64,000 bases of DNA from Fomes fomentarius (GCA_022606135.1 JABYQN010000001.1:2790001-2854000); one strand, 5' to 3'; numbered from the stretch's first letter, positions 44,680 through 56,436 are shown. The notes: generated by a model not told the origin, from the sequence alone. A program made the numbers and translations.

Positions 44680-45512
44680 ATGGGAGTGCTTCAATCACGT
44701 CACGTCACGTCCTCCGCCAACGATGATGGCGATCCAGTACAGCCAGTTCGTGAAGTTCGCGCACTGCTCTCGCAACTTGGACTCCCCGCAGAACTTGTCC
44801 TCGAGATCATGGACTTGGCCGAGTATTATCCAGCGGTCTATGCCCAGCGGGAAGGCGCAGTCCATCTGCGCTCCGACAGCCACACGCGCCAGAACCACTG
44901 CTCCTCTCTGCTCTATCTCATCAGTCCACCGATACCGGGTGGCCTCGAGGGCGAGAACTGGAGGATGAGGAAGGTGACATGGACGGTCGAAGGCCGGGAT
45001 CAAGGCTGGGGCGGCCAGTTTCTTGGTGCGGCGCAGCCATTTAGCACCGTCGAAAGGGGTGGAACACTGACACTTCGATCCACAGGTACCTTCCGGGAGG
45101 CATACTCGTGGTACGAGGCCACCATATTCCGGCCGCTCCCCCACCCGAGCACGACAAGGACTTGGACGGTTTGGCCACAAATAACAATAACATGTATCGG
45201 AAGACATCGGACGTCCAGGCCCGGCTACGAGAAATGAACTGGAGCCTAGTCCCGAACGGCGGAGACTTTGTCTGGCATATACAGAGCAACCGCGTCCGTT
45301 CGCGTGAGTTCGAGCGACATATCATAGAGTGGAAGGCTGGGGAAGTCGCCGACACGGAAGATGCGAGTGTACGAGGGTGTGGTGACGGCGCAGGCTTCCT
45401 GGACGCACTGCAACCGGGCGACAGGGTAGGCTTGTGGATGAGGGCGATGTATCCGGGTTGGGAGAATCATGTCATGGAGGCAGGGGTTCGGCTGATGTAC
45501 GATGTCCGTTAG
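44680..45512 (+). CDS. 'GDRVGLWMRAM' family protein (copy B), apparently frameshifted
   Basis: Paralogue of the gene at 9856-10778 on the opposite strand. The first part, from the ATG at 44680, runs LSQLGLPAELVLEIMDLAEY, KVTWTVEGRDQGWGG and YSWYEATIFRPLP. The second part continues as DLDGLATNNNNMYRK and ends with QPGDRVGLWMRAMYPGWENH and the stop at 45510-45512. The parts are in different frames: the shift falls in or after a run of five C at 45138-45142. Copy A aligns across this point without a break, which suggests one missing C by mutation or assembly error. A 50-nt intron (GTTTGG to GTCCAG, 45168-45217) would also restore the frame but removes residues that match copy A. The function of the family is unknown. 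Confidence 0.6.
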
Positions 45513-45870
45513 GCACTTTATACCACTTACAACTTATCGTGCACTCTCAAAGGGCTTCCACTATTAGCCTAGTGACATGAGGGGGCCCCAAATCGCACAA
45601 CAAGAAAAACTAGTTGCCTTGTCGAAACAGAAAGTCCATGATCGCGTACGTACTGTAGTGTTAAGCCAATATGTTCCAGCCAGAGTCTACACCGGACACA
45701 TCCTCGATCGTCAACCTCCAAGGTCCTATCCGAAGACCAATGTGGACGCAGGTATACACTTACTCTATCTACGAGTCAATCAATACCGTATGACGGGGGT
45801 TTCGCGTCGTGAGCATCAACGGCATAATCTCACAAGAGCAACTTGAGCAGAAAGCATAGCTCCCCTCGAC
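45513..45870. other. Intergenic region
   Basis: 358 bases between convergent genes, presumably two 3' UTRs. No feature was recognised. Confidence 0.3.
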
Positions 45871-48429
45871 TCACAAACGTGACAAGTCGCGTCCCCATAT
45901 TCCTCTGTGTCGAGTCCACTCATCAATCACCACATTCAACGCAATACTGGAACTACGCACCGGACAACCCAATCGATCATCAACAGCGCCCTCGTGCGCA
46001 TGCTGACCTGCTCGCTCCAATACACACTCCGCCACGCGTACATCGCCGCAAGACCGCCCATAAAGCTAAACCGACCCAAGTCGAATACGGCCGCGTTCCC
46101 GATGTACGCGAGCGAGCCGAGATAGTTGAACTTGAACGGCTGTGCGACCGCCTCGTCTGCTTCTTCTGACCGAAGCCCATTCGCCTCCAATATGGGCCGC
46201 CGTTGCGCGACCTGGGAGAGCTTCTTACCGAGGTATTTACCTTGTTGAGAGGCGACCTGTGCGGTCTAGTGATTCGATGTGATAGGGTAACTGGTTAGTC
46301 AACGTAGGAGTGAAGCCGACGGACTGGAAGAACGTACCGCAGGCAAAGCTGTGATCTTGTTGCCGATCTCCTGAAGAAGGACCGCGAGCTCATTGAGGCT
46401 CAGCGAATTGTCCGCGTCCGAGTCGTACAGGTCGAACAGCTCGCGGACCTTCTGCAGCTGGTCCTCCGCCATCGGTATGCGCTTCTTGATACGCGAGACT
46501 TTGTGCCCCTCCCGTCAGCACTTAAACCAAAACCCGACTATAACAAAACTCACCCATGATCTTCCACTCGTCGAAGTCGATCTTCCCATCGTTGTTTTTG
46601 TCCACCTCGTCCACAAGGTCCAATAAATGGCTGACAACGGATGTCTCGATTGTGCTCGCGTCGCCAATCGCATACACCTCGCCCAGAGGCGCGCCCTTGA
46701 CCCGAAGGTGCGCGTCAACCTCGATCGCCTTCTTGTGCACCTGATTCGGGAGAAGGTCCGACACGCGCTGCGTGAAGGGGTTCATCGCGATTCCCGTGCT
46801 CCAGAGCACGAAGTTGGTGGGGACGTCGAATGTCTCCGTCTTGCCGTCCTCGCGCCGTTTTGTGTATGTCACCTTGTCTGGCGAGACTGACGCGACACGT
46901 GCGGAAGTGATCAGGTCGATGTCGTCGTGCATAAACTTGTCTTCCGCGTATCGCGAGATAGCTTCTGAGTACTGATGAGGGTGATACGGTTACTGACAAA
47001 GCTTTCTAACAAACTGTGGGCGCAGCGAAAGACGTACGGTGTTCAGAATGTGTTCACGGCTCTGGATGACATGTATTGACACTTCCTCTCTGCAGATTTT
47101 GGGGAACTACAGCACTTTGTGAACTAGCCGCATGACTGAGAAAACAAAAGGAGCTCACGTAGTTGAATAAATCCTCCTGACACAAGTCATAGATCTCCGC
47201 CGCTGTCTCGACACCAGTCGGACCGCCACCACATACGACGAAGCTAAGTAACCTCTTTCGCTCCTCTGGGGTCGTCGTTGGTAACGAGGCTGCCTCAAAG
47301 TTATCTAGAAGCCAGATGGCGCGTTACGACGCGTGCATATAGGGATAGTACGCGCGAAACGTACCAATGATACGCTTCCGGATATTCTGCGCATCAGTGA
47401 TCGTCTTCAGCTGGAAGCAGTGTTCGAGGCCGGGTACACCATGTGTACTAGAGGTCGAGCCAACTGCAATGACGAGCTTGTCATATCTGCGACACGCGCG
47501 AAACGTGAGTGCTCAGCGACACGAAGCGCGATGGGATGACGTACGGAATGTACATGTGCTCGCCCTTGCCACCTCCGGGAGCGATGGTCTCGACCTCGAG
47601 CAGACGCTCGGACATGACAAGGTCTACGGCGCGCGCATTGATGAGATGACCGCGAAGGCGTGCCGCGATCTTTCGGAGGGGTTCGACAAGAGAGCGGACT
47701 GAGACAGTCCCAACCGCGGCAGCTAAATAGAGACGTCAGGCGTGGCTCGCGTCAATCGCAGCGGCGAAGAAAACGTACATGGTAGTAGTGGAGTGAAGGT
47801 TGTGTATGTTTCGGGGGATATGATTGTTACGTGGTAGTCGCCTGGCGAGAGTTTGTCAAGGACACCAACGGCCTGCGCGCATTGACGGATGGGTGAGAGC
47901 GACGACGTGTAAAAGGAAGATAGACGTACACCCCAGCCACCCCCAACAATGACTAAATGGGGCTTCTCCGTGAGTTCCCTGTTCTCCTCGTCCTCCCAAT
48001 CGCTCAGAAGTGTGGACAGCACTGGTAGATTCTTGGGACCTCCGCGTTCGGGACTGAGCGCGCGTGGCGCGACTGGCACGCGATCGACATGCTGCGATAG
48101 AACAACGATTCTGAGTCAATCAAGCACATGGGAGCAACGAAGGTGGTACTTACCCTTTCCGTGTAGGTGAAAGCGTCGTGGAGGAAGATTGTACCAGTTA
48201 GAATGACAACTCCGACCACAGTTGAGCCGACGAGATAGAAAGTGTAGCGCGCTGCGGTTCGGGTGCGTCGCAGAAGCGTTGAAGATGATGGTGAAGTCGG
48301 TGGTGTAGCATAGTGTCTTGCATGCAGAGGAGAGAAGGAGAGGCGAGAGTAGGCGTTTGGTGGCAATCTGAAGAGAACTTGAGGTGAAGGACGGGGGGCC
48401 CTGAGGAGGGTGTGTGTTGTCCGGAACAT
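45871..48429 (-). CDS. NDE1: External (rotenone-insensitive) mitochondrial NADH dehydrogenase with EF-hands
   Basis: A type-II NADH:ubiquinone oxidoreductase of the inner mitochondrial membrane; the EF-hand form is calcium-dependent and faces the intermembrane space in other fungi. Exons: 48154-48429, 47930-48091, 47779-47872, 47545-47722, 47365-47486, 47159-47304, 47038-47106, 46554-46971, 46338-46498, 45961-46256 and 45871-45904 (651 aa). It has an Arg/Ser-rich targeting leader (HARHYATPP), a membrane segment ([18 protein letters not shown]), the FAD fold VIVGGGWG and the NADH fold [28 protein letters not shown] is also conserved. Two EF loops, [12 protein letters not shown] and [12 protein letters not shown], both have the acidic residues at 1, 3, 5 and 12. 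The C terminus ends WGRDLSRL. It follows the MFS genes on the same strand. Confidence 0.94.
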
Positions 48430-48696
48430 GGCCGTCGCTGTTGCAGGCTGCGAGCAAGTGAATGCCCTTCGCTGCGCTCGTCGTTGAGGAGTATGTGGAG
48501 GATAAGTAGGTCGTCGGACATCGTCCGACGCGAGCGCATGCGCCGTGTGTTCATGATGTCACCGCCCCGCCTGTAGTCCTGGGCGCTACTGCCTTCAACA
48601 TACAAATCTGAATCCGCGTGACACTCTGGGATACATGTTTCTCGTACAAATTTCGATACAACTACAACGTGGCTTGCTACCTATTTATCCTGCGTG

Positions 48697-50740
48697 CTAC
48701 GTGAGGTACCTGTAATCCGGACTGAGATCGCCCATGCGCTTCTTCTCGTCCTCGGACAAGCTGTCCCTCGTCTGCGCGGCCCCGTCGCGCCTCCTGTTCT
48801 CCCGAGTTATACCGAGATAGTATATGGTGCTTGATAGAAGCGATATTCCAACAAACACAACCGTGACGCTGTAACCCGGAATATATCTTGGCGCATCCTT
48901 TGCGAGGAAGGAGAAGGCGGAAATGAAGCCACCGACTAGCCATATCGATGTGAGTCCCGGAGCGTACCTGGACAAGAAGGCTCACGCACCACTCGCAAAG
49001 CTGACCTGGACAGCAACAGCCACTGCACGTCTATGGTGTCCTCCGACTGTGGAGACCCTCAGCATGAGCCCGTAGCCCTCGAGCACTTCGAAGGTGTCTT
49101 ACGATTAGTGTTCGTCCAACACACAATGATTGGCATTGCAGTGAAGTTGCCACTCGCAGCGAGAAAAAGTGCCGCGTATTGCAAGTGCTTGTTGTCGTGT
49201 ACGACAAGCAAGATGATGAAACCTGTGAGTGCGATCGCCAACGAGCTTACGATGAACGCGAAGCGCATCCGTGCCCAGTCCGATGCTACTGCTACGACCA
49301 TCGCAAACACGAACGCACAACCCCACGGCGGAACAGAGAGCAATTGGCTCTGGATCGCGCTATTCCCCATCCCTTGAATGATGGTGGGCGCAAAGTAAGC
49401 TGAGCCCAGTGTCAGTACAACGCCATACCATATTGGAGCCATGACAGGGCGATACTAACCATAGCAATAGCCGGAGGTTACGACACCAAGGTACATGAAG
49501 CCTGCAACCGTGATCTTCCCTTGAGAGGAACATCAGCGTCACATCCGAGTTGAACATCCAAAGGGTGACTCACAATCCTTCAGCACCTCCACGACTTCTC
49601 TGGCTGTGAACGGGTCATGTCGCTTGGAATGCCCGACATCATCATACAGCCGCGCCTTGACGAATTCCTTCTCTTCCTCACTAAGCCACGCGACCTCCTC
49701 TGGGAAGTCTGCGACAGTGAAGAAGAGGACGAAGGAAGCCGCTATTGTCAGCGCTCCCTCTGTGCTTCCACATAGAGTCAGTGCCTGTCCCTTGACGCCA
49801 GTAGCGCCACGGGACAAGTCCAATGCAATCCGATAATGAACAACCACCGACCAATTATAAACACCCAGCGCCAACCGCGATATCCCCGCATACCGTCCAT
49901 CTTTCCTATCGCGCTTGCCAACAGGCCGCCGAAGCCCCCAGCGAGGGATGTCGACGAGTATAGGAACGAGAAACGTTTCTGGGCCTCCGTCCGCGTGTAC
50001 CACATTGCGATGAGGTAGTAGCAAGCTGGGAAGGCTCCGCTTTCCGCGAGTCCCAAGAAGAAGCGCGTCGCTACGAGGCCGCCGAGGTTTTGAGTGAGTC
50101 CTTGTAGCACAGTTACGAAGCCCAAGAAGCACATGCAGATAGGCACTGTCGAGATACAGTCAGGATTCACGGGGGGACACGAGGAGAAAGACATACACCA
50201 GATATGTGGCTTGAAGTGCTTGAGGAGCATGTTCGAAGGAATCTCGAAGAGAATATAGGGTACGAAACTGCATCGTGGTCATGGTGACGACCACATCGCA
50301 TAGCATAGTATTGACTTAAGACTCACAAGATGACGAGGGCACGGTTGAATCCATTGGCACCCAGATTGAGGTCCTCCGTTAGTCCGAAGAGGACCGCATT
50401 GGACATGTTCACACTTTCACGGCGGGATATGTGAGGTCGGGTAGGCCAACTTGAACACCATAAGTCGGACTCACCGGTCAAGGAAGGCGAGGAGGTAGAG
50501 AACACAAAGAATGGGCAGGACACGGAAGTCAATTTTGCGGAGGAGCTTGGCCTCTTTTGTTTTCGACAACGATTTCCTGTCGTCTCCGCCGTCCTCAACA
50601 TCTGGGTGGGATCGCGTACCAGAAATATCGGATTTCTCGTCTCCGATGAACTGCGCAGAGGCAGCTTTGACTTCGCCTGTACGTCAAGAATCAGCGATCC
50701 AGCCTACCGAGCAAACGGAGTACTCGCCCTCTATACTCAT
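48697..50740 (-). CDS. MFS anion:cation symporter (Dal5/TNA1-like), copy 1
   Basis: A 12-helix major-facilitator transporter of the fungal allantoate/nicotinate/pantothenate permease group. Exons: 50728-50740, 50475-50676, 50327-50413, 50197-50267, 49852-50145, 49574-49759, 49460-49519, 49103-49399, 48990-49046 and 48697-48935 (501 aa). Motifs: LLRKIDFRVLPILCVLYLLA in helix 1, FEIPSNMLLKHFKPHIW, GLVATRFFLGLAESGAFPA, MWYTRTEAQKRFSFLYSS, and KARLYDDVGHSKRHD in the central loop. The C-terminal tail is LSEDEKKRMGDLSPDYRYLT. The 13-nt first exon ends at a GC donor (G|GCGAGT), supported by copy 2, which has GTAAGT at the matching place. Seven of the internal exons have the same length in all three copies. 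Substrate not predictable; proton-coupled uptake of a small carboxylate or vitamin-like anion is likely. Confidence 0.9.
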
Positions 50741-51194
50741 GCTTGACAAGGCGGACAGACCGGCGGTATCGCTCTGACCGTATCGTGGTGAGCCTCTGCG
50801 CGACGATTGTGGAGGTTTGGGTGGCGGACATTGAGGGGCATGGTACCCCTGGCACGAGGTTCCACAATTTGCAATGGGGAGAACCGAGAGGACATCCGGG
50901 TCTAATCGAGCCACAATGTATACCTAGGTTGACAGGAAGGGCCATATCGCGGCGAAGCTCCGAGTCCGTCTGGGAGCGATCGTTACCCTGTGGGCTTCGC
51001 TGCAGGAAACGCTTGTTGCAATCAGTGAACCTTACTGCATTCTGGGGCTCAGACTCTCACCGAGGGCACGTGTAAATTGAAGACCAGACAGAAAAGCAAT
51101 ATATGGCCGTATCTTCCAGTCAATCCATTCCACGAAACCAATGTGTTCAACAAGAGCACTCCCTCTCCTGGGGACAGTCGTTCCCAGACCTGAA
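50741..51194. promoter_or_regulatory. Intergenic region: promoter of MFS copy 1
   Basis: 454 bases between tandem transporter genes, holding the promoter of copy 1 and the 3' end of copy 2. No clear regulatory motif or extra gene was seen. Confidence 0.3.
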
Positions 51195-53214
51195 CTACGT
51201 AAAGTATCTGTAGTCAGGATTAAGGTCGCCCATTTGCTTCTTCTCGTCCTCGGACAGAGCCGCACCGATACCTTCGGTTTGCATCCTATCGCGTCTCGCG
51301 TTCTCCCACGAGAGTCCGAGATAGTATATTGTGCTCGAGATCAGAGCGACCAGGATGAACGCGATCGCAACGCTGTATCCCGGGATGTAGTTTGGCGCGT
51401 CCTTTGCGAGGAAGGCAAAGGCGGCGATGATCGCTCCATCTACGCATAGTACATCTCAGTTCAAACCCTGCAATTCCGGTAGCGTAGAAGTTAAGAGAAG
51501 ACGTACTGCTCGCAAAGCCCAGTTGGAACGCAACGCCCACCGCGCGTCGGTGATGTCCTGTCACTGAGCATCCATTCAACAACGACTCTACGCTGCTAAC
51601 ACATCTGACCTGGAAAGTGCAAGCTACTCACAGTTCATGTTAGGCCAACATAGGACAATCGGCATGGCCGTGACATACCCCGCTGAAGCGAGGTATAGCG
51701 CCCCATATTGCAGATGCGTGCGGTCGTGCACGACGAGCAAGATGGTGAAGCCAGCGAGCGCAACGGTCAGAGAGACGATGATGAATACAAAACGCCGGCG
51801 CAACCGATCCGAGAGTGTCGCAGTCAGCATCGCAAGCACAAATGAGCATGCCCAAGGCGGGGCGGAGAGGAGTTGTGTCCGAATGGGACTGTAACCTAGA
51901 GTCTGGATGATCGTGGGTGCAAAGTATGCTGCAGGAGGCACAGTTGTGATTTGCTTAACAAGATGTACAAATAGATAGCGCACTCTTACCGTAGCAGTAA
52001 CCAGCGGTGTTGCAACCGAGATACATGAAGCCTGCGACGATGATCTTCCCTGGAATGATAGACGGTCGTGCAATCACATCAGAGACTTCATGAAGGCAGC
52101 AAGAATATGATGATACTCACAGTCCTTCAGCACCTCCAGGACGTGTTTCAGTGTGAGTTGATCGTGGCGCCTGGAGGGTCCCACCTCGGCATACAACCGG
52201 GCCTTCACAATCTCTTTCTCTTCTTGGCTTAGCCATGCAGCTTCCTCAGGAAAGTCTGATATTGTGAAAAATAGGATGACGGAAGCGACCACGGTCAAGG
52301 CCCCCTCTACTCCCCGCATATCAGTGTCTATCCTAAGGCGCTGAACCTGGAGTATGTCCAGAAGACAACATACCGAGGATGAAAACCCATCTCCAACCCC
52401 GATACCCCTGTATTCCATCCATTTGGCCTATCGCACTTGCCAAGAGGCCCCCGAAGGCACCTGCTAAGGCGGAGCCGGAGAATATGAAGGAGTACCGTTT
52501 CTGTGCCTCTGCCCGCTTGTACCACATAGCAAGGATGTAGTAGCTCGCGGGAAGTGCGCCCGCCTCGGCTAAACCCAGGAAGAACCTTGTGGCAACAAGC
52601 CCGCCAAAGTCCTGGGTGAAGCCTTGAAGGATGGTGACGAGGCCAAAGAGTGCTACGCAGAAGGACACTGGATATCGGTTAAAGCGTGTTTTGATGATGC
52701 ATAAGGCGATGACAGGGAACATACTCCAGGCATGTGGTTTGAGACGCTTTAGGAGCATGTTTGAGGGAATCTCGAACAAAACGCATGGTACATAACTGCT
52801 TTGTGTCAGATATAGGAAATGGCGGTGAGTGTAAAAGGTGGACGCACAAGATGACCAACACTGTGTTAAACTCGGTTCCGCTGAGGCCCAGATCTTCTCT
52901 GAGCCCAAGGAGCACCGCATTGGAAATGTTGATTCTAGGAGGACTGTCAGGCTGTCGTACAGGCCGTCTGCGAATATGAACTACTGACCGGTCTAGGAAG
53001 GTGAGAATGTAGAAGACAAAGAGGACTGGGAGCACTCGGCAATCTATCCTGCGAACGAGCTGTGCTTCATCAATTGGCGACGAGTTCGAGTTTCCATCCT
53101 CAACATCTGTTGGAGAAACGTGCACGCTCGCTTCGTCTTTATCCTTGCCTAGACATGCCTTCAATAAGGGCTGTTGCTCCTTGAAAACAGAGTCAACTTA
53201 CTCTCTGTGTCCAT
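51195..53214 (-). CDS. MFS anion:cation symporter (Dal5/TNA1-like), copy 2
   Basis: Exons: 53202-53214, 52989-53148, 52848-52934, 52725-52795, 52374-52667, 52121-52306, 51990-52049, 51632-51928, 51507-51563 and 51195-51439 (489 aa). Same family and topology as its neighbours. Visible blocks: RRIDCRVLPVLFVFYILTFL, LFEIPSNMLLKRLKPHAW, GLVATRFFLGLAEAGALPA, AMWYKRAEAQKRYSFIFSG, KARLYAEVGPSRRHD, DRLRRRFVFIIVSLTVALAG and the tail LSEDEKKQMGDLNPDYRYFT. Like copy 1 it has a 13-nt first exon (ATGGACACAGAGA) with a normal GTAAGT donor. The N-terminal loop differs most among copies. Two acceptors three bases apart fit exon 6; the TAG nearest the family consensus was used. Plasma-membrane uptake is likely; substrate unknown. 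Confidence 0.9.
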
Positions 53215-54519
53215 CGTGCTCAATCCTTAGTGTGGCGCTGACTTGATTGTAGAGGTGGAGGAAGGGTGAGGTAGGAAGACTGGACAGAAGCCAGGCCACG
53301 TATATTGACAGTGACTCACGACTCGGAGCCCCCGGGAGCATGAACTCTCCCATTCGAGGACCGATTGGACGATGAGGCGGACACCAAAAGACGCTGAAGA
53401 GAGTTCCTGCGCCTGAGTGGGGAACCGCGGGATCTCTTAACCCCGCTCAGGCTTCACAGACGGATTCGAGGGTTCATCCTGTTTCACGCCGCGTTTTCCT
53501 CTGTGGGGCGCACTGGTTTCGAACTCAGCTCTACATGCGTCCGAGTCAATGGTAACGCTCCTACTGACCAGTTCAATCCCAGCATAAGTAACTGATGACG
53601 AGAAAATCCTCACCTCAACTAGATAAGCAATTGTCTATACGGTGTTGAAACTGTGATGCTACCGTAGACGACAACCCGAGCACTGTTTGCTATCACGCAG
53701 TACCAAGGGAGCCAGAGAAGTGGAAGCAGTGATTCATGGTGCCGGTATCCAGTGATGTTAAGAACCAACTTGAACTTGAATTTCGTTTTTTGTTTGTCCC
53801 GAACGATCATTGCCCCTAAGATAGTAGGGCACATATCCTGCCCTGCAACCGCCTGCAAAGCCATAACTGCTGTCTGGTCTACAGATGAGGCTTCAAATTT
53901 GTACTGCAAATTGTCGAAGAGGTTAGCCAAGGCCCTTCACCAAAGAATATTGTGCTTCGACTCCCTCCGGTCTCAGGAATCGTGCATACCAGCCTACAGG
54001 ATGTCGGCCGTCTGTCTGGAGTTGAGCTCCAGTTTGTGTAGGGGTTCTGAGAGCAAAGGTGCGGTGCGATTGTCGGATGACGTAGTATCTTCTGTTAACA
54101 ATGACATAAGACCTTGTGAGTCTGTTCGCTGTGAGGTGTGGCGTTAGCGCCGGATGTGAGCAGCTGCCATTATGGAACTATATATGTTTGTTCGGGACAA
54201 ACAAACAAATCGAAACTCCTGCGGGGTTTTCTAATGCAAATGGGCATCATGGCAGTCAGTCGAAGTTTGTCTGGGAACCAGTGGGAGCCACGCAGGAAAC
54301 CCCGCATTGCGCTTTAGCTTTCCGTCAATACCGTTATAAGCACACCTCGTTGCATTCAACGCTGCTATTGAAGTGACCTCATCATACACTCTGGAATCAG
54401 GCTCTTACTGTGATATATATACTGTACAGGTTACATATAGTCAAATGAAGGCTCAGAAGAAAACACGGTCAATGATTACATAACAAAATCTTGCTTGAAG
54501 TGTCAACAACAAGTTATGA
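53215..54519. other. Intergenic region of about 1.3 kb: promoter of MFS copy 2
   Basis: No coding frame is supported. On the minus strand a segment near 53510-53590 resembles a decayed tRNA but does not fold into a complete cloverleaf by eye, so it is not called. The spacer is about three times as long as that between copies 1 and 2. Confidence 0.35.
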
Positions 54520-56436
54520 CTACGTCAAGTACCTGTAGTCAGGACTCAGGTCGCCCATGTGCTTCTTCTCATCCTCGGACAGATGTGCATTGATGCCTTC
54601 CTTCTGCATCCTGTCGCGTCTCCGGTTCTCCCACGAGATTCCGAGATAGTAGACAGTACTCGAAACCAGAGCAAGCACAATGAACGCGACTGCCACGCTG
54701 TATCCTGTAATGTATCTTGGGGCATCCCTCGGAAGGAAAGAGAAAGCCGCGACGAAGCCGCTAACTGTGTGTACACAGGCTCAGTGTTCAACCTGTCGTG
54801 GATCAGAACATGGCAAAAGACGCACCCGCAGAACAGCTAATTTGGAACGCTGTACCCACAGCACGCCTATGATGTCCTGCCACTACACCCACTCAGCATC
54901 GACAGCTAAACACCACAATGCAGCATACTCACAATTAGTGTTGGGCCAACAGAGTGCGATCGGAATGGCCATGGCGAGGCCGGCCGAAGCAAGGATAAGT
55001 GCTGCATACTGCAGATACTTATTGTCGTGTACAATGAGCAAGATCGTGAAGCCTGTGAGTGCGACTAGCAACGAGACGAGGATGAGCACATAGCGCCGGC
55101 GCAGTCGATCCGAGAGCACCGCAGTCAGCATCGCAAGCCCGCATGAGCATACCCAGGGCGGAACGGAAAGGAGCTGGGTATGGATGGGATCGTAACCTAA
55201 AGTATGAATGATCGTAGGTGCGAAGTATGCTGCAGCGCAATGAGCAGCTGTTTGAGGGGACAGTGTTTACGCACTAACCGTAGCAGTAAGCGGCACTATT
55301 GAGCCCGAGGAGCATGAGGCCCGCAACAACAATCTTCCCTAGTAGAAGTTTCCAACAAGTAAGAACTACATCAAATACACTCGACAAAAGCCTACTCACA
55401 ATCCTTGAGAATACCTAGTACCCGCTTCAGGGTAAGCGGGTCATGGCAATTAGAATGTCCGACATCGTCGTAGAGCCGTGCCTTGACAAACTCCTTCTCG
55501 TCTTCACTTAGCCACGTAACTTCCTCAGGAAAGTCCGGAAGCGCGAAGATGAGGATGAAGGAGGTGACCACAGTGAAAGCTCCCTCTACGTTTGCGCAAG
55601 TCAGTTGCCCGACTGCACTGGCACAGGCAAAAGTAACCAACTCACCGATGATGAACATCCATCTCCAACCTCGATAGCCCAGGATACCATCCAACCTCCC
55701 CACTGCACTTGCTAAGAGACCTCCAACTGCCCCGGCTATCAAAACGCCGGAATACACGAATGTGTAACGTTTCTGCGCCTCTGTCCGTTTGTACCACATA
55801 GCAAGGATATAGTTGACCGAGGGGATTACGCTGGCCTCGGCTAACCCGAGGAAGAAACGAGTGGTAACAAGCCCACTGAAGTTGTGAATCAAGCCTTGGA
55901 ATATGGTGACAAGTCCTAAGACTCCCATGCAAAAGGGCACTAGGATATTCGAAGCGTCTGTTGAGTCTATTGACTCCTGAGGTCTGGATGTTAGAACGAA
56001 CATACCCCAGACGTGTGGTTTAAAGCGCTTGAGGAGCATATTTGACGGTATGTCGAAAAGCACACATGGTATGAAACTGTACTGCAATAAGATGCGGCGA
56101 ATCGCGAAGACCGTCGAGGATCAACTCACAAAACAACTAACGCTGTGTTAAACTCTGCCCCTTTCAGCTTCAAGTCTTCTCTTAGTCCAAAAACTACTGC
56201 GTTGGAAATGTTGATCCTGCGACGTGTATCTTCAACTTATAGCCACGGCGTAGAAACAGAGTGACAGTGCAAACTCACCGATCTAGGTAAGAGAGAAAAT
56301 AGAGGCTGCATAGAACAAGGGTCACCCTGCAATCGATCTTGCGAAGGACCTTGGCCTCGTCAACGCGTGATAGCCTTGTCTTCATTTCCTCATCCCCGAC
56401 AGCATCAAACGGAAAAAGCTGGCTTTCTACGGCCAT
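54520..56436 (-). CDS. MFS anion:cation symporter (Dal5/TNA1-like), copy 3
   Basis: Exons: 56279-56436, 56130-56216, 56006-56076, 55646-55939, 55400-55585, 55279-55338, 54933-55229, 54826-54882 and 54520-54764 (484 aa). From helix 1 onward the exon lengths 87, 71, 294, 186, 60, 297 and 57 equal those of copies 1 and 2. It differs by starting directly in the helix-1 exon (MAVESQLFPFDAVGDEEM), without the 13-nt leader exon. Blocks: VLRKIDCRVTLVLCSLYFLS, LFDIPSNMLLKRFKPHVW, SGLVTTRFFLGLAEASVIP, KARLYDDVGHSNCHD and the tail MGDLSPDYRYLT. Helix 4 has Ser-Val-Ile where the others have Gly-Ala, a hint of changed specificity. Same strand as its neighbours, so a tandem triplication. Confidence 0.9.

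Noticed and set aside
53510..53590. Minus-strand tRNA-like segment with GAGTTCGAAACC and an A-box-like TGGTCAGTAGG
   Set aside because: The T stem does not pair, no 7-bp acceptor stem was found and the anticodon arm does not close. At best a decayed tRNA. A tRNAscan-SE run would settle it.
48697..56436. A secondary-metabolite cluster formed by the MFS genes with the neighbouring oxidoreductase and dehydrogenase
   Set aside because: No synthase, cyclase, P450 or NRPS/PKS core gene is present. The neighbours are respiratory and leucine-degradation genes.
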